Assembly (NCBI RefSeq): GCF_001050375.1
Contig: NZ_KQ130482.1
Location: 388,954 to 452,953, forward strand
Source of the DNA: Catenovulum maritimum
Lineage (GTDB): Bacteria; Pseudomonadota; Gammaproteobacteria; Enterobacterales; Alteromonadaceae
Direction of reading: 5' to 3'
Length of the DNA: 64,000 bases
Part shown: positions 54,088 to 63,016 of the stretch, in pieces
Layout: the number at the start of each line of letters is the position of its first letter
Position numbering within the stretch: position 1 is the stretch's first letter
The notes under the pieces: model-generated
What the model was told of the DNA's origin: nothing
The model's database searches: none
The model's input: the letters and a program-made list of their open reading frames with translations, nothing else
Made by a program: the position numbers and the translations under genes

Positions 54088-55242
54088 TTACCAGTTGTTA
54101 TAAGAACCATCTACTTTGTGCAATCTTGGGGGCTCCCAAAACTTAAATTCCAAGTTCTCAATGAGTGATTCGTTAACATCAATCCCCAAACCTATGGTTT
54201 CTGATACTTCAAACGCATTATTTTTAACTTCTGGGCGGTTTATAAAAAATTTGTCATAGTCAGACATATCACCGTCATATGGCGGTAGTTCTAGCCAAGC
54301 TAAATTACTAATAGCAGCGCAAAAGTGAATTGACGCAGCTGCACATATTGGACTGAGTGGGTTATGCGGCATCATATCTATGTAATGTAATTCACACATG
54401 GCGGCTATTTTCATTGCTTCTGTGAAACCGCCAGCATTACAAATATCGATACGACCGTAATCTGTGATACCTGTTTCAACAAAAGGCGCAAAGTCCCATT
54501 TACTGGTAAATTCTTCACCTATGGCTAAAGGCACTGGACATCTTTGTTTTAAAGACTGATAGGCTTCTGGGGACTCTGCTCGAATCGGTTCTTCTAGAAA
54601 ATCTATGGTGCCAACTGGCATGCGCTGGATGAATGAAATGGTTTCTGGAATGGTTAACCTATGGTGATAATCAATCCCTAAAGTGACTTCTGGGCCTAGC
54701 GCAGCTCTGGCTTCGGTCAGCCATTTGGCGGCTTGTGCAATTGATTTTCTACAATCGAAGAGCTCAGAATGGTTAGGGTTACCGTGTTGTCCGGTTGTAG
54801 CTCTGATAACTCGCCAGCCTTGTTGCTTTAGCTTAACAACATCTTCGACTAGTTCTGGCCCGAGCGGTACAACACTGGTTGAAAACAATGGAATGGTTTG
54901 GCGCTGTTTACCACCAAGCAGTTTATAGACTGGAATTTTTAAGCTTTTAGCGACTAAATCATGCAGTGCAATATCGATGGCTGAAATAGCGGCTGCTAGC
55001 ACACGGCCGCCTTCAAAATATTGGCTCCGATACATTTCTTGCCATATTGCTCCAATGTTAGAAGGATCTTGGCCAATTAAGAATTGCTTAAAATGCTCTA
55101 TTGCTCCAATGACAGCTTGTTCTCTGCCTGATAAGCCTGATTCACCCCAGCCGTATACACCCTTGTCTGTTTCAACTTTTACTAAGCAAACATTGCGAAA
55201 GCCTGCCCAAAATCCGTATGCTTTAATGTTTGTTATTTTCAT
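54088..55242 (-). CDS. dgoD: galactonate dehydratase (enolase superfamily)
   Basis: The protein has 384 residues. The enolase-superfamily N-domain (GVYGWGESGLSGREQAVIGA, YFEGGRVLAAAISAIDIALHDL) is followed by the barrel. Metal ligands are seen in GIDYHHRL, FLEEPI and IGEEF. A general-base His lies in MMPHNPLSPICAAAS. The pattern and the C-terminal VDGSYNNW end resemble DgoD, which converts D-galactonate to 2-keto-3-deoxygalactonate. The anhydro-galactonate cycloisomerase of agar degraders is also in this superfamily, but it matches less well. It is the first gene of the operon, divergent from GH50 agarase no. 2. Confidence 0.8.
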   Translation of the reverse strand: MKITNIKAYGFWAGFRNVCLVKVETDKGVYGWGESGLSGREQAVIGAIEHFKQFLIGQDPSNIGAIWQEMYRSQYFEGGRVLAAAISAIDIALHDLVAKSLKIPVYKLLGGKQRQTIPLFSTSVVPLGPELVEDVVKLKQQGWRVIRATTGQHGNPNHSELFDCRKSIAQAAKWLTEARAALGPEVTLGIDYHHRLTIPETISFIQRMPVGTIDFLEEPIRAESPEAYQSLKQRCPVPLAIGEEFTSKWDFAPFVETGITDYGRIDICNAGGFTEAMKIAAMCELHYIDMMPHNPLSPICAAASIHFCAAISNLAWLELPPYDGDMSDYDKFFINRPEVKNNAFEVSETIGLGIDVNESLIENLEFKFWEPPRLHKVDGSYNNW

Positions 55243-55408
55243 TCTAATGCCTATTTATTCATCACTAATTTTATATTACACTCAAAAATATAAAAATTGC
55301 ACATAATTTATTTTATTTTGTGTATTTATGTTTTAGGCCTTGTTAAAATATTGATTAAATGTTAATTGTTGACAAAGTTTAGGCGAAAAACGTTAATTGG
55401 TGAATAGA
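55243..55408. promoter_or_regulatory. divergent promoter region dgoD / GH50
   Basis: The 166 bp drive both the dgo operon (-) and an agarase gene (+). The sequence ATTGTTGACAAA at 55365-55376 is a one-base variant of the GTTAACAA word and also contains a TTGACA-like -35 element. Joint control of agar hydrolysis and galactonate catabolism is likely from this layout. Confidence 0.45.
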
Positions 55409-57730
55409 ATGATAAAAAATAAACTGAGAAAATCTCTGATTATCCTAGCTTCAAGTTATATGGCTTTGGGATGTTCGGAAAACTCGCAACAAAAAACTGA
55501 GTCGAGTCAAAGTCAGCTCAATCAAACTTATTTGTATCAATTTGATTTGGCGACAGAGCTAAATGATTTTCTTGAAGAAAATACTCAGCTTAGCTTAATT
55601 CCTGAGACTGCAGCGATAGAAAATGCGACTAGTAAAAGATTAAGTGTGACTTTTTTAGCCAAAGAGAATTATAAATCGTCTTTAACTATTCAGCCTAAAA
55701 AGCCATGGAATTGGCAGCAAGATAAGGCATTTTATCTTGCGCTTGATATTGAAAACCCAACGCAAGACTCTACTCATATATTCGGTCAAGTTATTGATAA
55801 CAAGAAACAAACGCATACTCGAAGCGTTGTGATCCCAAAACAAAGTAAGCACACCTTTTATATTGAATTGAAAGGTGAAGATCTGAATCAAGAGACAGGT
55901 ATTCGGTCAAACCCAGCTTCGTGGCAGTCTAAAGACAAACCTTTCATTTGGCGCTGGGGAGTTAAAAACTTAGATTTAACCCAGATCGTCAAAGTCAAAT
56001 TTAGCGTAACAAGCTTATTAAAAGATAAAACTATAATCCTAGATAATATTCGGTTAGTCGACAGCCCCGAGATGGACCCGAATTACCTGGCAGACCTAGT
56101 AGATAAATACGGCCAAAGCACCAGAGTTGATTATCCACAAAAGGTAGAGACTGATGATGTTTTACAAAAGGTGAGTCAAGCTGAACTTGAACAGCTCGAC
56201 GGTAAATTAATGCCAGACAGATCTAAATTTGGCGGGTGGAAGTTTGGTCCTAAATTAGAGGCAACAGGCTATTTTAGAGCGGAAAAACTAGGCAACACTT
56301 GGACTATGGTTGATCCAGAAGGTTACTTATTTTATTCGCACGGTATTGCTAATGTCAGAATGGCAAATACTACGACGATAACAGGACGAGATTATAAAAA
56401 GCCAATTCCTCAAACGGCGGCAAGCGACGTTACTCCGGAAGATTCGAAAGGGGTTATTCGTGCCAGTGATGATGTTTTGAAAACCGTATATGTTGCCTCT
56501 GAATTACGACACAAAATGTTTCAGTGGTTGCCTGAATATGATGATAGCTTAGCTAAGCACTTCGGCTATCGACGAAGCGTGCATACGGGGGCACTTGAAA
56601 AAGGTGAAACCTTTAGCTTTTATCAAGCTAATCTAGAACGAAAATATGGTGACGATTTTATTCCTAAATGGCGAGATGTCACAGTTGATAGGATGATTAA
56701 CTGGGGTTTTACCTCATTTGGTAACTGGATAGACCCTATGTTTTATCAGTTAGATCGTTTCCCTTACTTCGCAAATGGTTGGATAATTGGTGATTTTAAA
56801 AAGGTGAGTAGTGGCGCTGATTACTGGTCACCTTTACCCGATCCTTTCGATCCTGAATTTAGTAAGCGTGCAAAAGCGACTGTTGATGTGATTGCGAAAG
56901 AAGTACAACAAAACCCTTGGTGTGTCGGTATTTTTATTGATAACGAGAAAAGTTGGGGTAGCACATCAAGTTTACAAGCTCAATACGGCATTGTTATCCA
57001 TACCCTTAATCGCACAGCAACGGAAAGCCCAACAAAAGCTGAATTTGTAAAGTTGATGCAAACTAAATATCAAACCATTGAACAGCTCAACCAGAGTTGG
57101 AACACGAAAATTAGCAGCTGGAATAGTTTTGCCACTGGTTTTAAAACACAAGATTTAGAATCTTCAGCCAACATGATAGCGGATTACTCAGCTATGTTGA
57201 GTCATTATGCTCAAGCTTATTTTGACGTGGTGAATAAGGCCCTGAAACAACAACTGCCAAACCATATGTATATGGGTGCCCGTTTCGCAGATTGGGGCAT
57301 GACGGCGGAAGTTGTTGAAGCCGCGGCTAAATATGCAGACGTCGTGAGTTACAATTTTTATAAAGAAGGTTTGCAAGACAAGCACTGGGCTTTTCTGGAA
57401 CAAATTGATAAACCTAGCATTATTGGTGAGTTTCACATGGGCGCAACTGATACTGGGCTATTAAACCCTGGGCTAGTTCATGCACAATCTCAGCAAGATA
57501 GAGCTGATATGTACACAGAATATATGCAATCAGTACTTAAAAATAACTATTTTGTCGGAGCACATTGGTTCCAATATACAGATTCCCCTTTAACCGGACG
57601 TGCCTATGATGGTGAAAATTATAATGTTGGCTATGTCAGCGTGACAGACACGCCTTATAAGGAAATGGTTGAAGCAACTAAAAAAATTACACGTGATTTA
57701 TACTCAAATAAATATGGTCATTTAAAGTAA
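55409..57730 (+). CDS. GH50 beta-agarase, lipoprotein (paralogue 2)
   Basis: The protein has about 773 residues with a lipobox (YMALGC). Like the enzyme at 36317 it has an N-terminal CBM-like domain and the GH50 barrel, with MVDPEGYLFYSHGI. The acid/base Glu is in FIDNEKSWG (E513) and the nucleophile in IIGEFHMGATD (E674), 161 residues apart. ATG 55409 is chosen because GGTGA lies 5 nt upstream; the TTG at 55397 covers that site. It diverges from the dgo operon, so agar cleavage and galactose-acid breakdown are physically linked. It should release neoagarobiose. No GH117 enzyme for the next step is in the window. Confidence 0.9.
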   Translation: MIKNKLRKSLIILASSYMALGCSENSQQKTESSQSQLNQTYLYQFDLATELNDFLEENTQLSLIPETAAIENATSKRLSVTFLAKENYKSSLTIQPKKPWNWQQDKAFYLALDIENPTQDSTHIFGQVIDNKKQTHTRSVVIPKQSKHTFYIELKGEDLNQETGIRSNPASWQSKDKPFIWRWGVKNLDLTQIVKVKFSVTSLLKDKTIILDNIRLVDSPEMDPNYLADLVDKYGQSTRVDYPQKVETDDVLQKVSQAELEQLDGKLMPDRSKFGGWKFGPKLEATGYFRAEKLGNTWTMVDPEGYLFYSHGIANVRMANTTTITGRDYKKPIPQTAASDVTPEDSKGVIRASDDVLKTVYVASELRHKMFQWLPEYDDSLAKHFGYRRSVHTGALEKGETFSFYQANLERKYGDDFIPKWRDVTVDRMINWGFTSFGNWIDPMFYQLDRFPYFANGWIIGDFKKVSSGADYWSPLPDPFDPEFSKRAKATVDVIAKEVQQNPWCVGIFIDNEKSWGSTSSLQAQYGIVIHTLNRTATESPTKAEFVKLMQTKYQTIEQLNQSWNTKISSWNSFATGFKTQDLESSANMIADYSAMLSHYAQAYFDVVNKALKQQLPNHMYMGARFADWGMTAEVVEAAAKYADVVSYNFYKEGLQDKHWAFLEQIDKPSIIGEFHMGATDTGLLNPGLVHAQSQQDRADMYTEYMQSVLKNNYFVGAHWFQYTDSPLTGRAYDGENYNVGYVSVTDTPYKEMVEATKKITRDLYSNKYGHLK

Positions 57731-57922
57731 TTTGGCTGGTGCTCAACGTAACTAAATACTAAGGACTGGGTTTGTAAATTACTTTGGCGTTAGATCACTG
57801 CCTATATTTAGCTCAGCTGTGATCTTTGGTTCAAAATGAAGCAAAGAATAGGAGTAATAATATTTGAACCAGTATCAATAATTCTGTATTTTTAATGTAA
57901 ATTGTATTCTTAAATCTAAATC

Positions 57923-57948
57923 AGCCTCAATTAAGCTTAATTGAGGCT
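57923..57948. promoter_or_regulatory. 26-bp perfect palindrome before the NlpC/P60-like gene
   Basis: The bases from 57923 to 57948 are perfectly palindromic; the half-site is AGCCTCAATTAAG and the centre is AAGCTT. The palindrome ends 13 bp before ATG 57962 and just before the AGGA ribosome site. It has no T-run, so it may be an operator or a hairpin that affects translation, or a terminator of the agarase transcript. The rest of 57731-57922 shows nothing. Confidence 0.5.
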
Positions 57949-57961
57949 ATTAGGAAAAATT

Positions 57962-58519
57962 ATGCATTTAAGTCGGATTAACATTGTTAATACTCTCAAT
58001 AATGGTGATTTAGTCTTTTTTAGTGGGAAAGATTACATTTCACGTACGATTAAAGTTGTTCAATTTAGCCGCTGGTCTCATGTTGCTATGGTTATTCGAC
58101 CGCAGTGCTTCAATTATGAACCCATTATTTTGGAGTCTAGCGGTAAGATGGGGCAAGTTATTATGACACCACTATCTGATCGTATGATTAGCTATCGAGG
58201 TAAAATTGGAATTAGATATTTGTCTGGTGTCGAGTTTAGCGATGAAGAAATGTATCAACTGAAACTTGCTCAATTTGATTTTTATGGCAGGCCATTTGAG
58301 ACAAAAAAATTTGAAATGTTAAAAGCTTGTTTTCGACCTTTTTCGAATAAAGAAGAAGATCTAGAAACGGTATTTTGTAGCGAACTTGTGGCTGAGCTTT
58401 ATCAAGTAATGGGTTTGATTTCAGAAGATCATAATAGTAATAACTTTACACCAAGAAGCTTATCTAGGCAGGTACCCTTACTTCGAGGTGAATTATCTAA
58501 AATGCGGATATTTAAGTGA
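57962..58519 (+). CDS. permuted NlpC/P60 (YiiX-like) hydrolase family protein
   Basis: The protein has 185 residues with no signal peptide. Family features are NNGDLVFFSGKDYISRTIK, the His in SRWSHVAMVIR and the Cys in VFCSELVAELYQ. That order, His before Cys, marks the circularly permuted papain-like fold of the YiiX/YebB group. Members are thought to be amidases or lipid-linked hydrolases; the substrate is unknown. ATG 57962 is preferred with AGGA 8 nt upstream. The TTG at 57941 would fall within the palindrome. Confidence 0.7.
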   Translation: MHLSRINIVNTLNNGDLVFFSGKDYISRTIKVVQFSRWSHVAMVIRPQCFNYEPIILESSGKMGQVIMTPLSDRMISYRGKIGIRYLSGVEFSDEEMYQLKLAQFDFYGRPFETKKFEMLKACFRPFSNKEEDLETVFCSELVAELYQVMGLISEDHNSNNFTPRSLSRQVPLLRGELSKMRIFK

Positions 58520-58564
58520 TGTCAGATTTTTATGACCCAGTAACCTATTCTGTAACGGTCAGGT

Positions 58565-58721
58565 TTAAATAACATCTTTCAAACGGTCTTCGAATTCAAT
58601 CATAAATCGATTCAAGGCCTTTTTCCAATTTCTTATCGGCATCGTCCATTTTTCGTTTTCGGATGCCTGCTCAATCGCCAAATAGATTACTTTTTTCGCT
58701 CTACCTTCAGCTTCTTCTAAC
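58565..58721 (-). pseudogene. IS256/Mutator-type transposase, C-terminal remnant
   Basis: About 51 codons on the minus strand encode the C-terminus of an IS256-family transposase (KKVIYLAIEQAS, KWTMPIRNWKKALNRFMIEF, then stop). An in-frame stop lies just upstream, and no further transposase sequence is found to 58880. The catalytic DDE part is missing, so it is a dead fragment. It marks past mobile-element activity between the NlpC-like gene and the metal operon. Confidence 0.75.
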
Positions 58722-58880
58722 TAGGATAAGCTTTTGACTTTAAACCTGCATTCATAGCTAAGTCACAATTGACTGAGTCTCTTATTTGACTGAATGAGCT
58801 TTTTATCTTCATTGTTTTGCGTAATTTAAGTTTTCTTTCTCAGCTTAGTTATTTTTTATCCGGCAGAGGTGAGGGGGCTT

Positions 58881-59918
58881 TTAATCTGTTTCCATTAGAT
58901 TTAAGCAAGCTAGCAGTTTTGTTTCTAGCTTGTCATCTATGTCAGATGCAATTATTTCAATATAGCTTTCTTTGCTTTTGTCACCAGATGGTTTGAGTTT
59001 GATCTCGGTTAAGCCATCAGAGGTGATGTTATAGCCAAATCTCCCCTTATCTGTGATTAAACTGGCTTTAATACGTTCTGCATTGATCGTTAGTAACAGG
59101 GTTTGGAGTTTGGTGTGGTCAAATATTTTTTGATCAGAAAATCGCCAGCCGACACTCGTGAAACCTTCTCCGCTATTAACCGCTTTTATAAACCCTGATT
59201 CAGGTATAGGTATGTCTGAAACTAAGGTTTTTTTGGTTTGATTATGTTTATGATTGTCTTGATATTTGCTCGTTACTGATGAATTTAATGTATTTAAACC
59301 AGCTAGTTCTGCAAGTGTGATATTGCCTTGCTGTGCAAATATGACTTTGGCATTGGCTTGCCCTTTGACTTTTACATAATCAATTAATCTTGCTTTGTCT
59401 TCATCCTGATATAAGTCGACTTTGTTACCAACAATTGTGCCAGCAATCGCAATTTGCTGGTTAAAGGTTTCATGCTCGGTGTAACGAGGATCGGATAATT
59501 TTCGTGCGTCGACTAGTGTGATTGTTTTTTGTAATGCTAGGGTTTCTTGGTAGTACTGACTTGAAAGCACTTTTAGTACTTCTTTGGGGTGACCCAGCCC
59601 AGTAGGTTCTATAAATAGGCGATCTGGCTTCGCGGACACGAGCAGCTTATTTAATGCAATTTGCATCGGCACGCCTGCTGCGCAGCACATACAACCGCCG
59701 GGAACCTCTTTTATATAAACACCTTGTTGTTGCGAAAATTGTCCTTCAAGCAAAGCGCCATCAACCCCAATTTCGCCAAACTCATTGACTAATACTGCCC
59801 AGCGTTCATTGGCTGGCTTGTGTTTAAATAATTGTATTATGGTTGAGGTTTTACCTACGCCTAAAAAGCCCGTAATAATATTAGTAGGAACAGAGGTAAT
59901 TTTATCTGGCTTCATCAT
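58881..59918 (-). CDS. COG0523 (CobW/ZNG1-like) GTPase, probable metallochaperone
   Basis: The protein has 345 residues. The G1 loop GFLGVGKT is followed by VNEFGEIGVDGALL. The metal-binding CxCC lies in GGCMCCAA. Next come IEPTGLGHP and NKVD (G4). The C-terminal CobW_C-like part (SVGWRFSDQKIFD) completes the family layout. Such proteins deliver zinc or other metals using GTP. It is the last gene of a minus-strand set with a SEC-C protein and a MerC protein. A Zur-like palindrome upstream of merC suggests expression under zinc limitation. Confidence 0.85.
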   Translation of the reverse strand: MMKPDKITSVPTNIITGFLGVGKTSTIIQLFKHKPANERWAVLVNEFGEIGVDGALLEGQFSQQQGVYIKEVPGGCMCCAAGVPMQIALNKLLVSAKPDRLFIEPTGLGHPKEVLKVLSSQYYQETLALQKTITLVDARKLSDPRYTEHETFNQQIAIAGTIVGNKVDLYQDEDKARLIDYVKVKGQANAKVIFAQQGNITLAELAGLNTLNSSVTSKYQDNHKHNQTKKTLVSDIPIPESGFIKAVNSGEGFTSVGWRFSDQKIFDHTKLQTLLLTINAERIKASLITDKGRFGYNITSDGLTEIKLKPSGDKSKESYIEIIASDIDDKLETKLLACLNLMETD

Positions 59919-59938
59919 TTCTCTTTAGGTCTAGTACT

Positions 59939-60136
59939 TTACCCACAACATTTTTTAAACTTTAGGCCACTCTTACATGGGCAAGGTTGGTTGCGACCTA
60001 TTTTAGCTTGGTTATAAACTACAGGGCTTTGTGGAGCACAGCAACTTGATTTACTACAACAACTACTATCATTTACTTTAGTTTCATTTATGATTGCAGG
60101 CCGCTTGGTAACTTGATTATGGTTAATGCTAGTCAA
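59939..60136 (-). CDS. small SEC-C motif protein with extra Cys pairs
   Basis: The protein has 65 residues. The C-terminal SEC-C zinc motif is complete ([19 protein letters not shown]). The N-terminal half carries two Cys pairs ([11 protein letters not shown]). SEC-C binds one zinc ion, so the whole protein could be a small metal-binding carrier. Its gene is 20 bp before the COG0523 gene and follows merC, which fits a metal-handling operon. Confidence 0.7.
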   Translation of the reverse strand: MTSINHNQVTKRPAIINETKVNDSSCCSKSSCCAPQSPVVYNQAKIGRNQPCPCKSGLKFKKCCG

Positions 60137-60200
60137 TTATTAAACCTTTTTATAATTTATGTAGACAATGCTAATTTGTTTGAGATCTGGAACTTCATTT

Positions 60201-60596
60201 TTAGTGTGCGCAGTTTTTATTGTTTTGACAGCGTTTAAAGTTGCGTAAATGAGCACTGGCCACAAGAATAGCACCTAATAAGGTTAATATTTTTTCGCCT
60301 GTTTCGCCCAATATATCATGAGCGAAAAATACGGCTGTGACCATTAAACTAAGGCCTAGTAATCCCCAAGCAAATAAATTGTATCTTTGATGCTGTTTAC
60401 AGCCCATGTTTAATGCATAAATGCTAGTCGGAATAACGGCGAGTAGCATCCAAGTATGTAGTGCTTCATTTTGCAGCTGTAGTGTTACTAAACTTGGCAA
60501 CATGGTTAGTAAAACGGGTAACACTAAACAATGTGTTGCACATAACATAGATAGCCCAATTGCGAATTTGTCTGTTAATGCTTGTGTTGTTTTCAT
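60201..60596 (-). CDS. MerC-domain membrane protein
   Basis: The protein has 131 residues with four predicted helices. The first carries the Cys pair of MerC (SMLCATHCLVLPVLL), and a Cys/His-rich C-terminus follows (CQNNKNCAH). MerC proteins move mercury or, in other settings, related soft metals across the inner membrane. No merR or merA is near. Its place in a SEC-C and COG0523 operon suggests zinc or a similar metal. AGAGAG precedes ATG 60596. Confidence 0.75.
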   Translation of the reverse strand: MKTTQALTDKFAIGLSMLCATHCLVLPVLLTMLPSLVTLQLQNEALHTWMLLAVIPTSIYALNMGCKQHQRYNLFAWGLLGLSLMVTAVFFAHDILGETGEKILTLLGAILVASAHLRNFKRCQNNKNCAH

Positions 60597-60699
60597 GCTT
60601 CTCTCTATTTTTATTTTAAACTTGGAAAATTATTGAATTCATTCAAGAGTCAGTTTTTTAGACTTGGCTTAGGAATAATTTAGCGTCTCGACTTTTTGT

Positions 60700-60713
60700 T
60701 ATGTTATAACATA
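60700..60713. promoter_or_regulatory. Zur-like palindrome upstream of merC
   Basis: TATGTTATAACATA is a perfect 14-bp palindrome about 105 bp before merC. It resembles the TGTTATA...TATAACA form of gammaproteobacterial Zur boxes, with a shorter centre. The downstream metal genes make zinc control plausible. It is not verified. Confidence 0.45.
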
Positions 60714-60834
60714 TCTTGTAATTGCGCTAGTATATGTATTAGGATTATTTTATTAAATCTAAAGGGTTTTTACGATTAGGCTGCAGTGGTGGAATAATGT
60801 TAAACCTGAAAGAAGAAAGGCAGGCACCGCTTGT

Positions 60835-60868
60835 AAGTGACTAAATTAAGCGTTAAATTTAGTCACTT
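60835..60868. terminator. stem-loop in the merC upstream region
   Basis: A 13-bp perfect stem pairs AAGTGACTAAATT (60835-60847) with AATTTAGTCACTT (60856-60868). A second hairpin, AGGTGCCGAT / ATCG...GCACCT, lies at about 60980-61009 just past the stop of the DM13 gene (minus strand, 61030). One or both probably end that transcript. The rest of 60714-61029 has no gene. Confidence 0.55.
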
Positions 60869-61029
60869 TATTGATTGAAAGCGATCTTGAAAAGTCATTT
60901 TAACAGTCTGTAGCTTACAAGTGAGTATGAAGCCAAGTAAGCTGAAAACGGGTAAAACGATTAGATAAAAGTATTCATTTTAGGTGCCGATCTCATATCG
61001 GATAAGCACCTCTTCCTTGAGCTTGTTGG

Positions 61030-61533
61030 TTACATAAACAAGCCATCGCCAAAGCTAACATTAAAATCTGCACACCATACGCTCAACCCGTTTAGCTGAT
61101 CAAGTTGTGCAGCAGAAGTTAATGTGACATCTATCGTATCACCACTATAAACAGTTCCATTTAGCATATTCCCTAGTGCAAAACCGCCACTGTCGTCACT
61201 GTAGACACCGTCTATACCACCGTAAAAATAAACAGCAGGACCATCGCCGTCATAGTTAAATGCAGATACGCGTATAGTGCAGTTGTCGAGTATTTGAGCT
61301 GAGCCACTGACATCATGGGCTAATGTACTGAAAACCATAGTTTTACCTACGTTTGGATGATCGTTTTCATCACATTTATATTGTGTGTTCATATCCATAT
61401 TGTCGTCTGACATTTGCTCTGAGCCTTCATCACTGGCGGCTTTTTTTATATCAATAGTAGTGTCAGTGCCGCAGGCCGATATTGTTAAAGTGGCTGCCAG
61501 CATTAATCCAATTCGGGTAAGTTGCAATTTCAT
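61030..61533 (-). CDS. DM13-domain lipoprotein
   Basis: The protein has 167 residues with a lipobox (TLTISAC) and an acidic linker. The DM13 domain spans about 65-167. It has HDVSGSAQIL, FNYDGDGPAVYFYGG and the conserved Cys in LSVWCADFNVSFG. DM13 domains are linked to electron transfer through a conserved Cys and occur with cytochromes and DOMON domains. No redox partner is adjacent, though several extracytoplasmic cytochrome proteins occur in this window. Confidence 0.8.
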   Translation of the reverse strand: MKLQLTRIGLMLAATLTISACGTDTTIDIKKAASDEGSEQMSDDNMDMNTQYKCDENDHPNVGKTMVFSTLAHDVSGSAQILDNCTIRVSAFNYDGDGPAVYFYGGIDGVYSDDSGGFALGNMLNGTVYSGDTIDVTLTSAAQLDQLNGLSVWCADFNVSFGDGLFM

Positions 61534-61779
61534 TGATGAGTCCTCTAGCTTATTTAAATAACTTTTATCAAGACATTTAAACCAGACCGGGAGTTGTTAA
61601 AAAAAATTTCAAATTATAGTTTAGTCATAAAAATAAACCTGCTGGCGCAGGCTTCTGTGAATTGTTATGGAAAATTACAGAATTTAAAACTAACGACTAA
61701 ATTTGAATTTAATGATTTATTTTGATTTAATTTTGTTGTTATTGTAGTATTTTTGTTTTTTATTTTTTGGGAAATGGTT

Positions 61780-63009
61780 ATGGATATTTGGAAATCTGCA
61801 TTAAGCACATTATTCGCATGCTCTTTGGTGTCATGCGGTGGGTCAGGGAGCTCTAATGAAAGTAAATTGTCAAACTCGGATATTCAGCAGGTTAAGTCGG
61901 AACTGGCCAATTTGGGATATAGCGACTTTTCTAAGATGTCAGCTCAAGAGGTACAGCAGCTTCAAACTGCACTAAGACAACAAGGTTTCGGTACCTCAGA
62001 TATAGATAAACTGTTTGTTGCCTTGGGTGTTGGTGGGGATAGTCCTGAACAAGAATCCCAAAGTGGTGAAAGAGACAATGGTGAAGAAGATAATAATAGC
62101 GAGCTATCGACTAATGTCATAGACTCAAGTCTATTTGGTTATTGGAAAGCAGAGTCGCAAGACCACTATGTGGTGATTGGGAATGCGTCATTTGTGGAAT
62201 ATGTTGATAAAGGTGGGTGTTATGAGGCATTTCCTTACAATCTAGTATCCAACCAAAATAATAAAATATCTGTTTCATCTGTCGCTGATGGCTCTATATC
62301 AGCAGCCGCTCTTAGCCTTGAAGGTGGAAGTATATCAGCTGAATTGCCTATCGGGGGTATTCAAACCTATTCATCTGTTACTTTTATTCCGTTTGGTATG
62401 AAAGGGTGTGCTAGCAATAATCCAATCCGGATTGAAATTGATTTTCGTGCTTTACCACAAGCTATCCGACAACTTGACACAACTTATCGAGTAAATGTAT
62501 TTTTTGATGTGAATCGTAATGGTCAATTTGACGTTGGTGATCTAAATGTACTTCTAGTCAAAAGAGCTAATGTGAATACTGGCGGCACTTATGCAGAGGT
62601 CCCAACCGATTTGAGTGCCACAATAACTCTAGTTAACGAATTTTCAGACCGAATAGCAAGTCGTTCAAATGCCGACAATGCTATTTCTGCTTCTGTTTCT
62701 GGCAATACATTAACTTTTCAAGCAGATGCTAGCCAAGCTGCTTTATTAGCAAATTTATCATCGACAACTCCATTTTATGTACAGACTAATTTATCTTATT
62801 CATCACCAGATAGGACGCCTTATCCAGACATGACGATGCAAGATGAAGGGCCTTGGCTGTGGTCTGAATCAAGTGAATTGCATTTAGATAGATTCCCAGA
62901 TAACGGTTACGCAGATTTTAGTGCTGCAATTTACCATGATGCTCTAAATGATCAGACTGGTGAAGCTGGTTGGGTTGACATTGAATCAATAAAAATTTCG
63001 TTTAATTAA
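61780..63009 (+). CDS. lipoprotein of unknown function
   Basis: The protein has about 409 residues with a lipobox (FACSLVSC) and a GGSGSS linker. A helical segment at about 25-75 contains LANLGYSDFSKMSAQEVQQL. An acidic stretch and a beta-rich C-terminal domain follow, with one Asp-rich calcium-type loop (DVNRNGQFDVGD). No family was recognised. ATG 61780 is used because GGGA lies 7 nt upstream; a TTG at 61753 would put the site inside the gene. It is separated from the next gene by a terminator. Confidence 0.65.
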   Translation: MDIWKSALSTLFACSLVSCGGSGSSNESKLSNSDIQQVKSELANLGYSDFSKMSAQEVQQLQTALRQQGFGTSDIDKLFVALGVGGDSPEQESQSGERDNGEEDNNSELSTNVIDSSLFGYWKAESQDHYVVIGNASFVEYVDKGGCYEAFPYNLVSNQNNKISVSSVADGSISAAALSLEGGSISAELPIGGIQTYSSVTFIPFGMKGCASNNPIRIEIDFRALPQAIRQLDTTYRVNVFFDVNRNGQFDVGDLNVLLVKRANVNTGGTYAEVPTDLSATITLVNEFSDRIASRSNADNAISASVSGNTLTFQADASQAALLANLSSTTPFYVQTNLSYSSPDRTPYPDMTMQDEGPWLWSESSELHLDRFPDNGYADFSAAIYHDALNDQTGEAGWVDIESIKISFN

Positions 63010-63016
63010 TGTCATA

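Noticed and set aside
54088-55242. 3,6-anhydro-L-galactonate cycloisomerase
   Set aside because: It is also an enolase-superfamily enzyme of agar degraders, but the N-terminal motifs and operon partners match galactonate dehydratase better.
58565-58880. Intact insertion sequence
   Set aside because: Only the C-terminal 51 codons of an IS256-type transposase remain and no terminal inverted repeats were found.
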